Source of the DNA: Euryarchaeota archaeon UBA62
GTDB lineage: Archaea > Thermoplasmatota > Poseidoniia > Poseidoniales > Thalassarchaeaceae
DNA: 43,154 nt
Reading direction: 5' to 3'
Assembly (NCBI GenBank): GCA_002502095.1
Contig: DAPJ01000013.1
Coordinates: 1 to 43,154, forward strand
The number at the start of each line of letters is the position of its first letter. The first letter of the stretch is position 1. The notes below the pieces were generated by a model. That model was given only the letters and a program-made list of their open reading frames with translations, did no database searches and was not told the origin of the DNA. Below are positions 1 to 7,085 of the stretch, piece by piece. The position numbers were made by a program, and so were the translations under genes.

Positions 1-48
1 GGATTGAAGTTCCACGAGCCTAGATTCAGGGAAAGTCACACCGTCTGA
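1..48 (+). CDS. Possible C-terminal tail of an upstream gene (partial)
   Basis: Frame 1 is open from the first base to a TGA at 46-48, giving 15 codons. The next gene starts 9 bases later, with the Shine-Dalgarno-like GAGGT at 47-51 overlapping the stop. This is the spacing expected of a polycistronic pair, so the segment may be the end of a plus-strand gene lying mainly outside the window. Too little is present to name a product, and chance openness over 48 bases is quite possible. Confidence 0.35.
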   Translation, partial: GLKFHEPRFRESHTV

Positions 49-57
49 GGTAATCGA

Positions 58-660
58 ATGGGGATACTCGTTCTTATCAGGCATGGCCAGTCAGTATGGA
101 ATGCTGAGAATAGATTCACCGGATGGACGGATGTCGATCTTTCTGATAGAGGGGTAGAGGAAGCAAAGGAAGCGGGTGATCTTCTTTCAGAGATACCGTT
201 CGATGTAGTCCACACCAGTGGACTCAAGAGGGCGCAGAGGACAGCTGAGATTATCATTAGCAGGAGTTCTTTCTCGGGGAATATCCCGGTAATCAAGGAT
301 GAGCTACTGAATGAAAGGCACTATGGGGACCTGCAAGGACTGAACAAGGCAGAAACGGCTGAGATTCACGGTGCAGAGCAGGTACATATCTGGAGGAGGT
401 CTTTCGATATCCCCCCTCCTGGTGGCGAGAGTCTGAAGATGAATGCCGCGAGAACAGTCCCCTACTTCGCGAAGACTATAATGGGAGATCTGGAAGCCGG
501 CAAGAATGTTCTCATTTCGGCCCACGGTAACTCTCTGAGATCTATTGTCATGCATATCGAGTCGATAAGTCCTGAAGATATTGTCTCAGTTGAGATTCCC
601 ACTGGGAAGCCACTGTTCTACAAATTCGAAGATGGCCAAATAACTAGGGAAGATCTATGA
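58..660 (+). CDS. gpmA: 2,3-bisphosphoglycerate-dependent phosphoglycerate mutase, short form
   Basis: This is a cytosolic glycolytic and gluconeogenic enzyme that interconverts 3- and 2-phosphoglycerate through a phosphohistidine. The 200-residue protein has the RHG signature with catalytic His9, Arg61, the ERHY block with Glu86, the paired Arg113-Arg114, and the second histidine in AHGNS (His156). It is shorter than the usual 230-250 residues because the segment between the RRSFDIPPP and ESLK blocks, about 30 residues in the E. coli type, is missing. A GAGGT ribosome-binding site at 47-51 supports the ATG at 58. Its end overlaps the convergent SRPBCC gene by 6 bases. Most archaea use the unrelated cofactor-independent mutase, so acquisition from bacteria is likely. 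Confidence 0.93.
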   Translation: MGILVLIRHGQSVWNAENRFTGWTDVDLSDRGVEEAKEAGDLLSEIPFDVVHTSGLKRAQRTAEIIISRSSFSGNIPVIKDELLNERHYGDLQGLNKAETAEIHGAEQVHIWRRSFDIPPPGGESLKMNAARTVPYFAKTIMGDLEAGKNVLISAHGNSLRSIVMHIESISPEDIVSVEIPTGKPLFYKFEDGQITREDL

Positions 661-1155
661 GAACCATGGGTGCTTTCCGAAATGATTTCTCGGAATCTTC
701 TTCTTATTCTTGATCTGCCATTTGAACCCCCTAGTAACTGAGAATAGATACTTCCTCAACTTGGGCCTGATGTAGAGTAAATAAGCCAGGGATGCGGTTA
801 CTCTATTCCAATCAGAAAGAATGTGTGGATGGACTCTTATTTTGAGCATGGATTTATTTTCACTAATCTCTGAAATTGACCATTCAACGTATGACTGTCT
901 TCCACCATCTCTGCCAATCATTAGAGAATACCCCTCACCCTCGATCCAAGTCTGGAACTTTCTGACTAACACAAATCCATTGAGATACTCCAAGGTATCT
1001 ACTGATTCCTCACCGGGCCAGTTCTGAACTGTGTTCTCTTTACAGAAAGGATGAGAATCGTTTAGATTGCCTGGTGTACTTATCAATTTCCAGACCTCTG
1101 ACTTTGGAGCGTCTATGACAACTGAATTATCAGCGTAAAATGGCCACCCTCTCAT
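655..1155 (-). CDS. SRPBCC (START/polyketide cyclase-like) domain protein
   Basis: The protein has 166 residues. Its N-terminus (VVIDAPKSEVWKLISTPGN) matches the opening strand and helix of SRPBCC proteins, which fold as a helix-grip cavity for hydrophobic ligands. Alternating strands and a basic C-terminal tail follow. No catalytic residues can be named and the ligand is unknown. It lies downstream of proteorhodopsin on the same strand, separated by 111 bases that contain a strong hairpin, so it may be co-transcribed or may have its own promoter. Its stop overlaps the end of the phosphoglycerate mutase gene tail to tail. The domain call is fairly firm; any role, for example in binding a carotenoid or retinoid, is speculation from the neighbour. 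Confidence 0.7.
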   Translation of the reverse strand: MRGWPFYADNSVVIDAPKSEVWKLISTPGNLNDSHPFCKENTVQNWPGEESVDTLEYLNGFVLVRKFQTWIEGEGYSLMIGRDGGRQSYVEWSISEISENKSMLKIRVHPHILSDWNRVTASLAYLLYIRPKLRKYLFSVTRGFKWQIKNKKKIPRNHFGKHPWFS

Positions 1156-1194
1156 AAGTATAAGAGAAGGTGCTGAGATTTAGATTTGTGTGTG

Positions 1195-1225
1195 TCCGGA
1201 CGGCCGGTTTTACCGACCGTCCGGA
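1195..1225 (-). terminator. Strong GC hairpin downstream of proteorhodopsin
   Basis: Two arms of about 13 bases (1195-1207 and 1213-1225) can pair around a 5-base loop. The single irregular position is a G-U wobble when read on the minus strand and a C-A mismatch on the plus strand. The structure therefore looks designed for the minus-strand transcript, 42 bases past the rhodopsin stop. No long U tract follows it, so it could be a 3' end stabiliser or processing site rather than a classical terminator. Confidence 0.55.
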
Positions 1226-1266
1226 TTACGTTTTTACATTGGTTTCTACAATTATCGTTTTACCGA

Positions 1267-2067
1267 TTATTCCATCTTAGCAGCGTACCAGATCATCATA
1301 CCGAACGCGCCCTTGTTGACCAAGTCAGCGATGTTGTACAGTATGTTCATGTCGTCTGTTCCCATGCCATCGATGGTTCCAGCTCCCATTAGGTATCCTA
1401 GTGGGTAGATTGCCCATCCTACAGTTACAATCATCCTCATTGAGTTGAATGCGTACTGAACGCTTGGGCTACCAGTCTCTGAAGCCTCTTTGACATCTCC
1501 GGACCATAGCTCGTATAGGATGTATCCCCATCCAGCCATTCCGATGACCCACCAGATCTCAGCGGATAGATCGATTGTACTGTCCATAGCTCCGGACTCA
1601 CCGAAGAATCCAGCCACTAGCATGACGATGGATGCTCCCATGAGGTTTCTGAACATGGCGAAAGTTCCCACACCGATAGCGGCGAGGATTAGGTAGAACT
1701 CAACGACTTGCAGTGGTACTGTGATTAGCCAGTCGATGTACCTGTAGACTAGAGGAGATCCGTCTCCCATTGCCCATACTTCTCTCATGTATGTGTAGTG
1801 GTACCATGCCACACCGGTGACCAGTGCGGCCACTGTCATGGATGTCTTCCACTTGTCAGGGACGTTCTGCCTCTCGATGAGGAAGAAGACTGTGAAAGCT
1901 AGCATCATCGCCGTTGCGATCCAGAAGCTTATCCCGACCCAGTCATCATTAGCGAGTGCAGTGGTTGCTGCGCTAACGGTCTGTGTTCCTACCACTAGCA
2001 TAGCCAACAATGCACTGAGCGCTACTTTCGTTCTTGTTGCATTTGAATAGGGCTTGTTGAATCCCAT
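1267..2067 (-). CDS. Proteorhodopsin, predicted blue-absorbing light-driven proton pump
   Basis: This is a seven-helix retinal protein that would export protons across the cell membrane on illumination. Starting at the ATG at 2067 it has 266 residues. An N-terminal hydrophobic stretch ending near AAT looks like a cleavable signal peptide, as in other proteorhodopsins. In this numbering Asp112 is the Schiff-base counterion, Thr116 and Glu123 complete the DTE proton-pump motif, His90 is the partner of the counterion, and Lys252 in the VNKGAFG block binds retinal. The spectral-tuning position (105 in the original marine protein) is Gln120, which is known to shift absorption to blue. In-frame ATGs at 2082 and 2106 also exist. 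I prefer 2067 because a TATA-like box centred near 2091 would place transcription start almost exactly there, as a leaderless message. Confidence 0.95.
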   Translation of the reverse strand: MGFNKPYSNATRTKVALSALLAMLVVGTQTVSAATTALANDDWVGISFWIATAMMLAFTVFFLIERQNVPDKWKTSMTVAALVTGVAWYHYTYMREVWAMGDGSPLVYRYIDWLITVPLQVVEFYLILAAIGVGTFAMFRNLMGASIVMLVAGFFGESGAMDSTIDLSAEIWWVIGMAGWGYILYELWSGDVKEASETGSPSVQYAFNSMRMIVTVGWAIYPLGYLMGAGTIDGMGTDDMNILYNIADLVNKGAFGMMIWYAAKME

Positions 2068-2083
2068 GTGTCTGGGACCCATA

Positions 2084-2096
2084 TTTAATATAAAAA
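2084..2096 (-). promoter_or_regulatory. TATA-like box of the proteorhodopsin gene
   Basis: On the minus strand this reads TTTTTATATTAAA, the most AT-rich stretch between the two flanking genes. Its centre is about 25 bases upstream of the ATG at 2067, the archaeal TATA-to-start distance for a leaderless transcript. The rhodopsin therefore probably has its own promoter, independent of the gene ending at 2139. Confidence 0.55.
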
Positions 2097-2138
2097 GTGA
2101 TTTCAAGTTTTGCCCCTAATTCGGTGTTCATTTCCTTA

Positions 2139-3395
2139 CTATACCTCGGAGAAAGGGCTCTCTGGAGGGGGGGACATGCCCCTGTACGTCTTGAGGCAGA
2201 AGTATCCTGCTGCGAAGAAAGCTAGGGGTGGTATCATTTCTGTCAGAGAGGGTGGAAACTGATTGATCAGAGTACTGACTCCAAAGAAGAAGGCCATGAA
2301 GGATAGTGCTGCAAAAGTCCTGTTGTTGAACATCTTCTTCTGATACATCTTGACGTATTGCAGAGTATCTATGGCTGGCTGAGGAGCGCCGGATTGATTC
2401 GAGGATGCTTCAAGAACATCCATCAAGCACTGCTCGTACTCCCAAATTGCCATCCCTCCTCTGTGAGAGTAGAAGGCGTTGTCTGAAGCCCACTCCTCCG
2501 GTGCGGTTTCTCTCCATCCTCCAATCAAGGTCATTCTAAGTTCCTTTAGCTGGAGGTTGGTTGATACTCTATGATGTATTCTGGAGAGATCGTGCACTAG
2601 AGATGCTAAATCCCTCATGGCGGGCTTTTCGGACTCATGTGGGATTAGTGCGTCTGATAATCTGGGAGGCCCTATTCTCAGTGTATTTCCAGAAAAATCT
2701 GACATCCTTACATCAAGTAGGGAAACCGTGCAAGGTTGCTCTTTAGTGTACGGTGCTCTCCAGATGAACTGGGCTCGGAGTAACCCCTCAATCTTCTCGT
2801 TCCTGGAGTTCCATCTCTTTTGGTCGGGTGGCAATTCCCTCAACTTCCTCATCGAGGAGTGAAATGTACCTAAGCACTTTCCCATGTCCCCTAGTATCCT
2901 CTGACAGGACTCTAGATCATCTTCTTGAAGTGCCTTGACTAGTGCCTCCCCAGAGTTTTCATCTTTGGAAATCGATCTTCTCAGGATGATTACATCTCTA
3001 CCGTTCCAAGAGTAGCCTCCCAATGGAACATCGGAACCACCTGGGGCGTTTTTCGATCTTACCTTCAGCAAGCCGTCTGATCCCCATGGGAGAAACTCCG
3101 CTATCCAATCATCCTCGGCCTCAATTAGTGCGACTATGCCTCTTTCAGATTTCTCTGTTGTCAGTCTTGTCACTGATTCTGGCTGAGGGACCTCCCCCCA
3201 TGCGTCGAGTTCATTGACAATCTCTCTCCAATCCTCCTGAGATTTCATGGAAATTGGCTCGATTAGTTCTGCCTTTATTCCGGTGAGGCCTTGCATTCCT
3301 ACTACTTTGATCGGGTGAAATCCGGGAGGCGCTTCGAAGTTTGGTGTTACCTGCCTCAGGGCCTGAGGCCTCCACACTGGTAGCTCGCCAGACAT
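2139..3395 (-). CDS. Unknown protein with two C-terminal membrane helices, possibly a degenerate kinase-like fold
   Basis: I do not recognise this 418-residue protein with confidence. Residues 1-350 are soluble. The stretch running LESCQRILGDMGKCLGTFH, then MSDFSGNTLRIG, then RDLASLVHDLSRIHH loosely recalls the C-lobe of aminoglycoside-phosphotransferase-like kinases. The catalytic HGD and the metal-binding aspartate motifs are not seen, so it would be a pseudokinase at best. Two hydrophobic helices near residues 360-405 anchor the C-terminus, leaving the soluble part probably cytoplasmic. It is transcribed toward proteorhodopsin, about 70 bases upstream of the rhodopsin start, and is divergent from the HAD gene at 3477. 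Confidence 0.75.
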   Translation of the reverse strand: MSGELPVWRPQALRQVTPNFEAPPGFHPIKVVGMQGLTGIKAELIEPISMKSQEDWREIVNELDAWGEVPQPESVTRLTTEKSERGIVALIEAEDDWIAEFLPWGSDGLLKVRSKNAPGGSDVPLGGYSWNGRDVIILRRSISKDENSGEALVKALQEDDLESCQRILGDMGKCLGTFHSSMRKLRELPPDQKRWNSRNEKIEGLLRAQFIWRAPYTKEQPCTVSLLDVRMSDFSGNTLRIGPPRLSDALIPHESEKPAMRDLASLVHDLSRIHHRVSTNLQLKELRMTLIGGWRETAPEEWASDNAFYSHRGGMAIWEYEQCLMDVLEASSNQSGAPQPAIDTLQYVKMYQKKMFNNRTFAALSFMAFFFGVSTLINQFPPSLTEMIPPLAFFAAGYFCLKTYRGMSPPPESPFSEV

Positions 3396-3476
3396 CCTTA
3401 TCGGTATGAGGAGAGGGTTTCTGTATTCATAGAATCGGTAGCGAAGGCTTGATTCGGGGTGTGCCGAGCGGGGGGC

Positions 3477-4022
3477 ATGGGAACAGAGGTCTCTGACTTA
3501 CCTTTAGCCGTCGATATGGATGGTACCCTAATACTCTCAGACATGTCTAGAATCAGCATGAGGAGAGTTCTATTTAGGAAACCATGGCTAATCCCATCTG
3601 TCATATTCAAGGAGATGACTGGGAAAAGAGCAGGATGGAAGAGAGACCTGGGGAGGATTCTAGTTTTTGATCCATCAGAGTTGGATTATCATGAGGGTTT
3701 CCTGGAATGGCTGACTGGTGAGCATTCCAGAGGTAGGGTGATTATCTTGGCTACTGCTTCAGACAGAATTGTGGCTGAGCAAGTAGCTGCTCATGTGGGG
3801 ATGTTTTCAGATGTGATGGCATCTGATAATGATTACAATCTCAGAGATAGGAAGAAGGCCGAGGCACTGGTGGCCAGATATGGTGAGGGCGGGTTTGGAT
3901 ACGCTGGGAACAGTCATCATGACGTCGCTGTTTGGGAAAAGGCGGCTCAAGTTATCGTGGTTAATCCGGATTCGGGAGTACTGGACAGGGTTGGAAACTC
4001 TGTTGATATCGTATTCGAGTAA
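3477..4022 (+). CDS. HAD-superfamily phosphatase
   Basis: This 181-residue protein carries HAD motif I as DMDGT (nucleophile Asp13, acid-base Asp15), motif II near the ATAS block, a lysine in the RDRKK stretch, and motif III as GNSHHD (metal-binding Asp149). The family hydrolyses small phosphate esters. The sequence around motif I resembles HAD domains that occur fused to UbiA-type prenyltransferases, but no prenyltransferase domain is attached. A GTG at 3459 would add 6 residues; I chose the ATG at 3477 because it places the first strand at the usual distance. The next gene is a cis-prenyltransferase, so a role in polyprenyl-phosphate metabolism is a reasonable guess, though the substrate cannot be read from sequence. 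Confidence 0.82.
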   Translation: MGTEVSDLPLAVDMDGTLILSDMSRISMRRVLFRKPWLIPSVIFKEMTGKRAGWKRDLGRILVFDPSELDYHEGFLEWLTGEHSRGRVIILATASDRIVAEQVAAHVGMFSDVMASDNDYNLRDRKKAEALVARYGEGGFGYAGNSHHDVAVWEKAAQVIVVNPDSGVLDRVGNSVDIVFE

Positions 4023-4042
4023 GACCTGAATGAGCTACTTAC

Positions 4043-4048
4043 TTTATC
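4043..4048 (+). promoter_or_regulatory. TATA-like box of the cis-prenyltransferase gene
   Basis: TTTATC lies in the 48-base gap after the HAD gene, with its centre about 25 bases before the ATG at 4071. That spacing fits a leaderless archaeal message. The prenyltransferase may therefore start its own transcript instead of relying on read-through. Confidence 0.4.
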
Positions 4049-4070
4049 ACTAGGAGCTTTTGGTTGATGC

Positions 4071-4952
4071 ATGGTCAACCAGCGGAGACGGCTCGGGAAG
4101 AGCTTGGACGCGCTAGCAAAGTGGCTACTCAAATTTAGATTGATATCTATTCCAGCGAAGAGCGTTGCCAATTCCAAGTTGGCATGGAGTCTAATCTCTA
4201 GATCCGATAGGGTTAGGGCCAATAGACTCAGAGAAAGACTGGTTTCAGGGGAGATTCCGAAACATATTTCGATTATTATGGATGGAAACCGGAGGTTCGC
4301 CTGGAACAAGAGCTCGAAAACGGCAGTGGGTCATGCTGAGGGGAAGGAGAAGCTGAAGGAGGTAATGGATTGGGTTCTTGATCTGGGAGTTCCTTACTTC
4401 ACAGTGTATGCCCTATCAACAGAGAATATCTCCGAAAGAGACAATGAAGAGCTGGAAATTCTGTATGACCTATATGTTTCCGGTCTTGATGAGATTTCCG
4501 TAGATCCAAGAATTCATGATAGGGGGGTGAAGGTACAGGTCGTTGGGAGATTGGATATGCTCCCTACTAGGGTAAGGGACTCTATTGAAAATGCAGAGAA
4601 TTTAACCTCTCAGTACTCTGATTTCATATTCACAGTCTGCCTTGCATATGGGGGGAGGGAGGAGATTGTCGATGCGGTGAAGTCGGTTGCTGAGGATCAC
4701 GCCTCCGGGACTCTAGATATCAATTCTATAAATTCATCAGAGATAACAAAGAGGATGTATGCCGCAGAATTACCAGATCCTGACTTGGTAATTAGGACTA
4801 GTGGGGAAGAGAGGATTTCCAACTTCTTACTTTGGCAGATTGCCTATTCAGAGCTTCACTTCACAGATGTTTTCTGGCCGTCTTTCTCTAAGTCTGACCT
4901 ATACGAGGCAATTGAGTCGTACCAATATAGAAGGAGGAGATATGGTGAGTGA
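4071..4952 (+). CDS. uppS: Isoprenyl diphosphate synthase, cis type (undecaprenyl diphosphate synthase family)
   Basis: The enzyme adds isopentenyl diphosphate units in cis to an allylic primer, making the long polyprenyl diphosphate that becomes the lipid carrier for protein glycosylation and surface polymers. The 293-residue protein has the MDGNRR block with catalytic Asp71, the ALSTEN segment, and the C-terminal signature RTSGEERISNFLLWQ followed by AYSELHF and the RRRRYG tail. About 45 more residues precede the catalytic block than in E. coli UppS; archaeal members also have longer N-termini. The final 11 bases overlap the start of the Nudix gene, so the two are translationally linked. 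Confidence 0.93.
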   Translation: MVNQRRRLGKSLDALAKWLLKFRLISIPAKSVANSKLAWSLISRSDRVRANRLRERLVSGEIPKHISIIMDGNRRFAWNKSSKTAVGHAEGKEKLKEVMDWVLDLGVPYFTVYALSTENISERDNEELEILYDLYVSGLDEISVDPRIHDRGVKVQVVGRLDMLPTRVRDSIENAENLTSQYSDFIFTVCLAYGGREEIVDAVKSVAEDHASGTLDINSINSSEITKRMYAAELPDPDLVIRTSGEERISNFLLWQIAYSELHFTDVFWPSFSKSDLYEAIESYQYRRRRYGE

Positions 4953-5388
4953 TTCCTGTCACCACTGTGGGCGGGACAGCTATCGTAGTCCTTCTGTTGT
5001 TGTGGACGCTGTGGTAACTAGAGGGTCTGGTGGATCAAAGGAAGTCCTTCTAATCAGGAGGGGGCATGAGCCTTGCAAAGGAATGCTGGCATTCCCCGGA
5101 GGATTTGTGGACTATGGTGAGGACCCAGAGGACGCTGTTATCAGAGAGCTGAAGGAGGAGGCAGGAGTTGAGGGTAGTAATCCAATTTCTATAGCAGTCC
5201 ATGGAGAGCCAACCAGGGATCCCAGAAAGCATGTCATAGCTCTATTCTACTTGGTGGATGTAGACCCGGAGTCAATACCCACGGCAGGTGATGATGCATC
5301 AGAGGCCTATTGGGTCCCACTAGACGCAGTTACCGAGAATGAGATTGCTGGGGATCATATCTTAATTATTGACAAGCTCAGAGAATAA
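4942..5388 (+). CDS. Nudix hydrolase (ADP-ribose pyrophosphatase-like)
   Basis: The 148-residue protein has a perfect Nudix box from Gly54 to Val76 (G-x5-E-x7-REL-KEE-AGV), which binds the metal used to cleave a nucleoside diphosphate linked to another group. A CHHC pair at residues 6 and 9 opens the protein, but no second pair is seen, so a complete zinc ribbon is unlikely. The start is fixed by AGGAGGAGAT directly before the ATG at 4942; a GTG at 4945 is a close alternative. The frame remains open upstream to 4801 inside uppS, but that extension has no protein character. Substrate is not certain: the overall pattern is closest to ADP-ribose hydrolases. Confidence 0.88.
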   Translation: MVSDSCHHCGRDSYRSPSVVVDAVVTRGSGGSKEVLLIRRGHEPCKGMLAFPGGFVDYGEDPEDAVIRELKEEAGVEGSNPISIAVHGEPTRDPRKHVIALFYLVDVDPESIPTAGDDASEAYWVPLDAVTENEIAGDHILIIDKLRE

Positions 5389-5418
5389 TTCTATCAGCCC
5401 CTTACTAATCCCCTCACC

Positions 5419-5796
5419 ATGGATAGGAAGCTGAGGATCGATACCGGTGGGAAGAGCTACGCACCTTACAGTCCGGGAATTAGTGTCAGAGACCACATCT
5501 GGCTATCTGGCCAGATAGATATTACTGAGAGTGACATAGAGTCTCAAACTAGAGGAACATTGGCTAAAATAGACGATTTACTGGAAGCGGCAAACAGTTC
5601 CAAGAGAGATCTAGTAAAGGTGACTGTTCTGATGTCTGATATTGCATTTTACTCTAAGATTAACGAGGTTTATGGAGAGTGGCTTGGTGACTCCATCGCT
5701 CCTTCCAGAGCAGCCTATGCAGTTAGTGATCTCCCTCTTGGAGCGCTGGTCGAGATAGTCTGTGAGGCTTTCCGCGGAAGTGGATATAGTGACTGA
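5419..5796 (+). CDS. ridA: RidA/YjgF/YER057c family protein
   Basis: The family deaminates reactive enamine/imine intermediates such as 2-aminoacrylate that leak from PLP enzymes. This 125-residue protein has the family length and core, including the IWLSGQIDI strand, the DLVKVTVLMSD segment, and the C-terminal PSRAAYAVSDLPLGALVEI block. Within that block the arginine that binds the substrate carboxylate and the following glutamate are both present. Paralogous subfamilies exist with other activities, so the exact substrate is open. Its end overlaps the possible starts of the MFS gene, which suggests co-transcription. Confidence 0.85.
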   Translation: MDRKLRIDTGGKSYAPYSPGISVRDHIWLSGQIDITESDIESQTRGTLAKIDDLLEAANSSKRDLVKVTVLMSDIAFYSKINEVYGEWLGDSIAPSRAAYAVSDLPLGALVEIVCEAFRGSGYSD

Positions 5797-7045
5797 AGAT
5801 GTCAGAATCAAGGGACCGTCCCTATTCACTCCAGTACTACTGGTAGGTTGCGTGATAGTCCTCGTAGGATTCGCGATAAGAGCATCCTTCGGCGTATTTC
5901 AGATTCCCATCGAAGAGGAATTCGGATGGCCTAGATCGGAGTTCAGTCTCGCAATCGCCATACAGAACTTAGCATGGGGCTTTGGCTCTCCTTTCTTCGG
6001 AGCCTTCTCTGAAAAGCTAGGCGACCGGAAGGCGATTGTACTGGGTGCGGTTCTATATTCCCTGGGACTCGTCCTCACAGCAGGTGCAAGTACTGCATTC
6101 GCTATTCAGTTCTATGAGATCTTGGTTGGCTTCGGAGTGGCAGGGACTGGATTTGGAGTAATACTCGCTGTTGTTGGCCGAGCTAGTGCGCCCGAGCACA
6201 GAGCCATGAGCTTGGCGATTGCTACAGCTTCTGGTTCAGCTGGTCAGATAGTGGGCCCTGTGGTCGCAGTGTTCCTACTGGAGTCCATGGAATGGCAGTC
6301 GGTGTTTCTGATATTCGCCGTATCTATTCTCTTGGTCCTGCTACTACTTCCATTCATGAGAGCCCCTGAGAAGGCTTCCAAGGAAGAAATCGAGGAGAGT
6401 CTTGGAGAGATTCTTAGACTAGCAATGAGAGACCCGTCTTACATGATGATTTTCGTTGGGTTCTTCTCTTGCGGTTATCAATTGGCCTTCATCACGGCTC
6501 ATTTTCCGGCACTAATAACAGAAATGAGTGCCCCTATAGACCCATTGGGGTGGTGTGGGGACCTCGGTATAGAAACAACGGCGGCCCTGGGGGGTTTTGC
6601 GATTTCAGTTATTGGCGCAGCTAATATCATTGGGACGTTATTAGCTGGATGGGCAGGAAAGAGATTCGGGAAAAAATGGCTTTTATCTGGGATATATGCA
6701 GGTAGATCGATTGCAGCTGCATGGTTCATATTGACTCCAATTACTGCCGACTCTGTACTAATATTCTCATTCTCTATGGGTTTCTTGTGGTTGGCAACGG
6801 TTCCTCTTACGAGTGGCCTGGTAGCTCATATCTATGGAGTCAGATATATGGCTACACTATACGGGATAGTGTTCTTCTCGCATCAACTAGGGAGCTTCGT
6901 AGGAGTCTACCTTGGAGGAGTCCTCTACGACATGTATGGGAGCTATACAACTGTTTGGTGGATTGGAATTGCCGTAGGAGTTTTCTCATCTTTGATACAC
7001 CTGCCCGTTAGAGAGGAGCCACGACTGAAGTTCCAAGCCAACTGA
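5789..7045 (+). CDS. MFS transporter, 12 helices
   Basis: This is an integral membrane carrier of the major facilitator superfamily. Regularly spaced hydrophobic segments form two six-helix halves joined by a charged cytoplasmic loop (APEKASKEE region). The loop between helices 2 and 3 carries the family pattern as EKLGDRKA, and the half-repeat has AGKRFGKKW. General character resembles monocarboxylate or oxalate/formate carriers, but the substrate cannot be assigned. The start is ambiguous: GTG codons at 5762, 5780 and 5789 are all in frame. I prefer 5789 because it overlaps the RidA stop by 8 bases and leaves a normal short cytoplasmic N-terminus. Confidence 0.87.
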   Translation: MTEDVRIKGPSLFTPVLLVGCVIVLVGFAIRASFGVFQIPIEEEFGWPRSEFSLAIAIQNLAWGFGSPFFGAFSEKLGDRKAIVLGAVLYSLGLVLTAGASTAFAIQFYEILVGFGVAGTGFGVILAVVGRASAPEHRAMSLAIATASGSAGQIVGPVVAVFLLESMEWQSVFLIFAVSILLVLLLLPFMRAPEKASKEEIEESLGEILRLAMRDPSYMMIFVGFFSCGYQLAFITAHFPALITEMSAPIDPLGWCGDLGIETTAALGGFAISVIGAANIIGTLLAGWAGKRFGKKWLLSGIYAGRSIAAAWFILTPITADSVLIFSFSMGFLWLATVPLTSGLVAHIYGVRYMATLYGIVFFSHQLGSFVGVYLGGVLYDMYGSYTTVWWIGIAVGVFSSLIHLPVREEPRLKFQAN

Positions 7046-7085
7046 GATTGGCAATGCTTACGTGCATCGTCATCCAGCAGAGCGT

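Noticed and set aside
4801..4941. Upstream extension of the Nudix gene inside uppS
   Set aside because: A perfect AGGAGG site precedes the ATG at 4942 and the extension lacks domain character.
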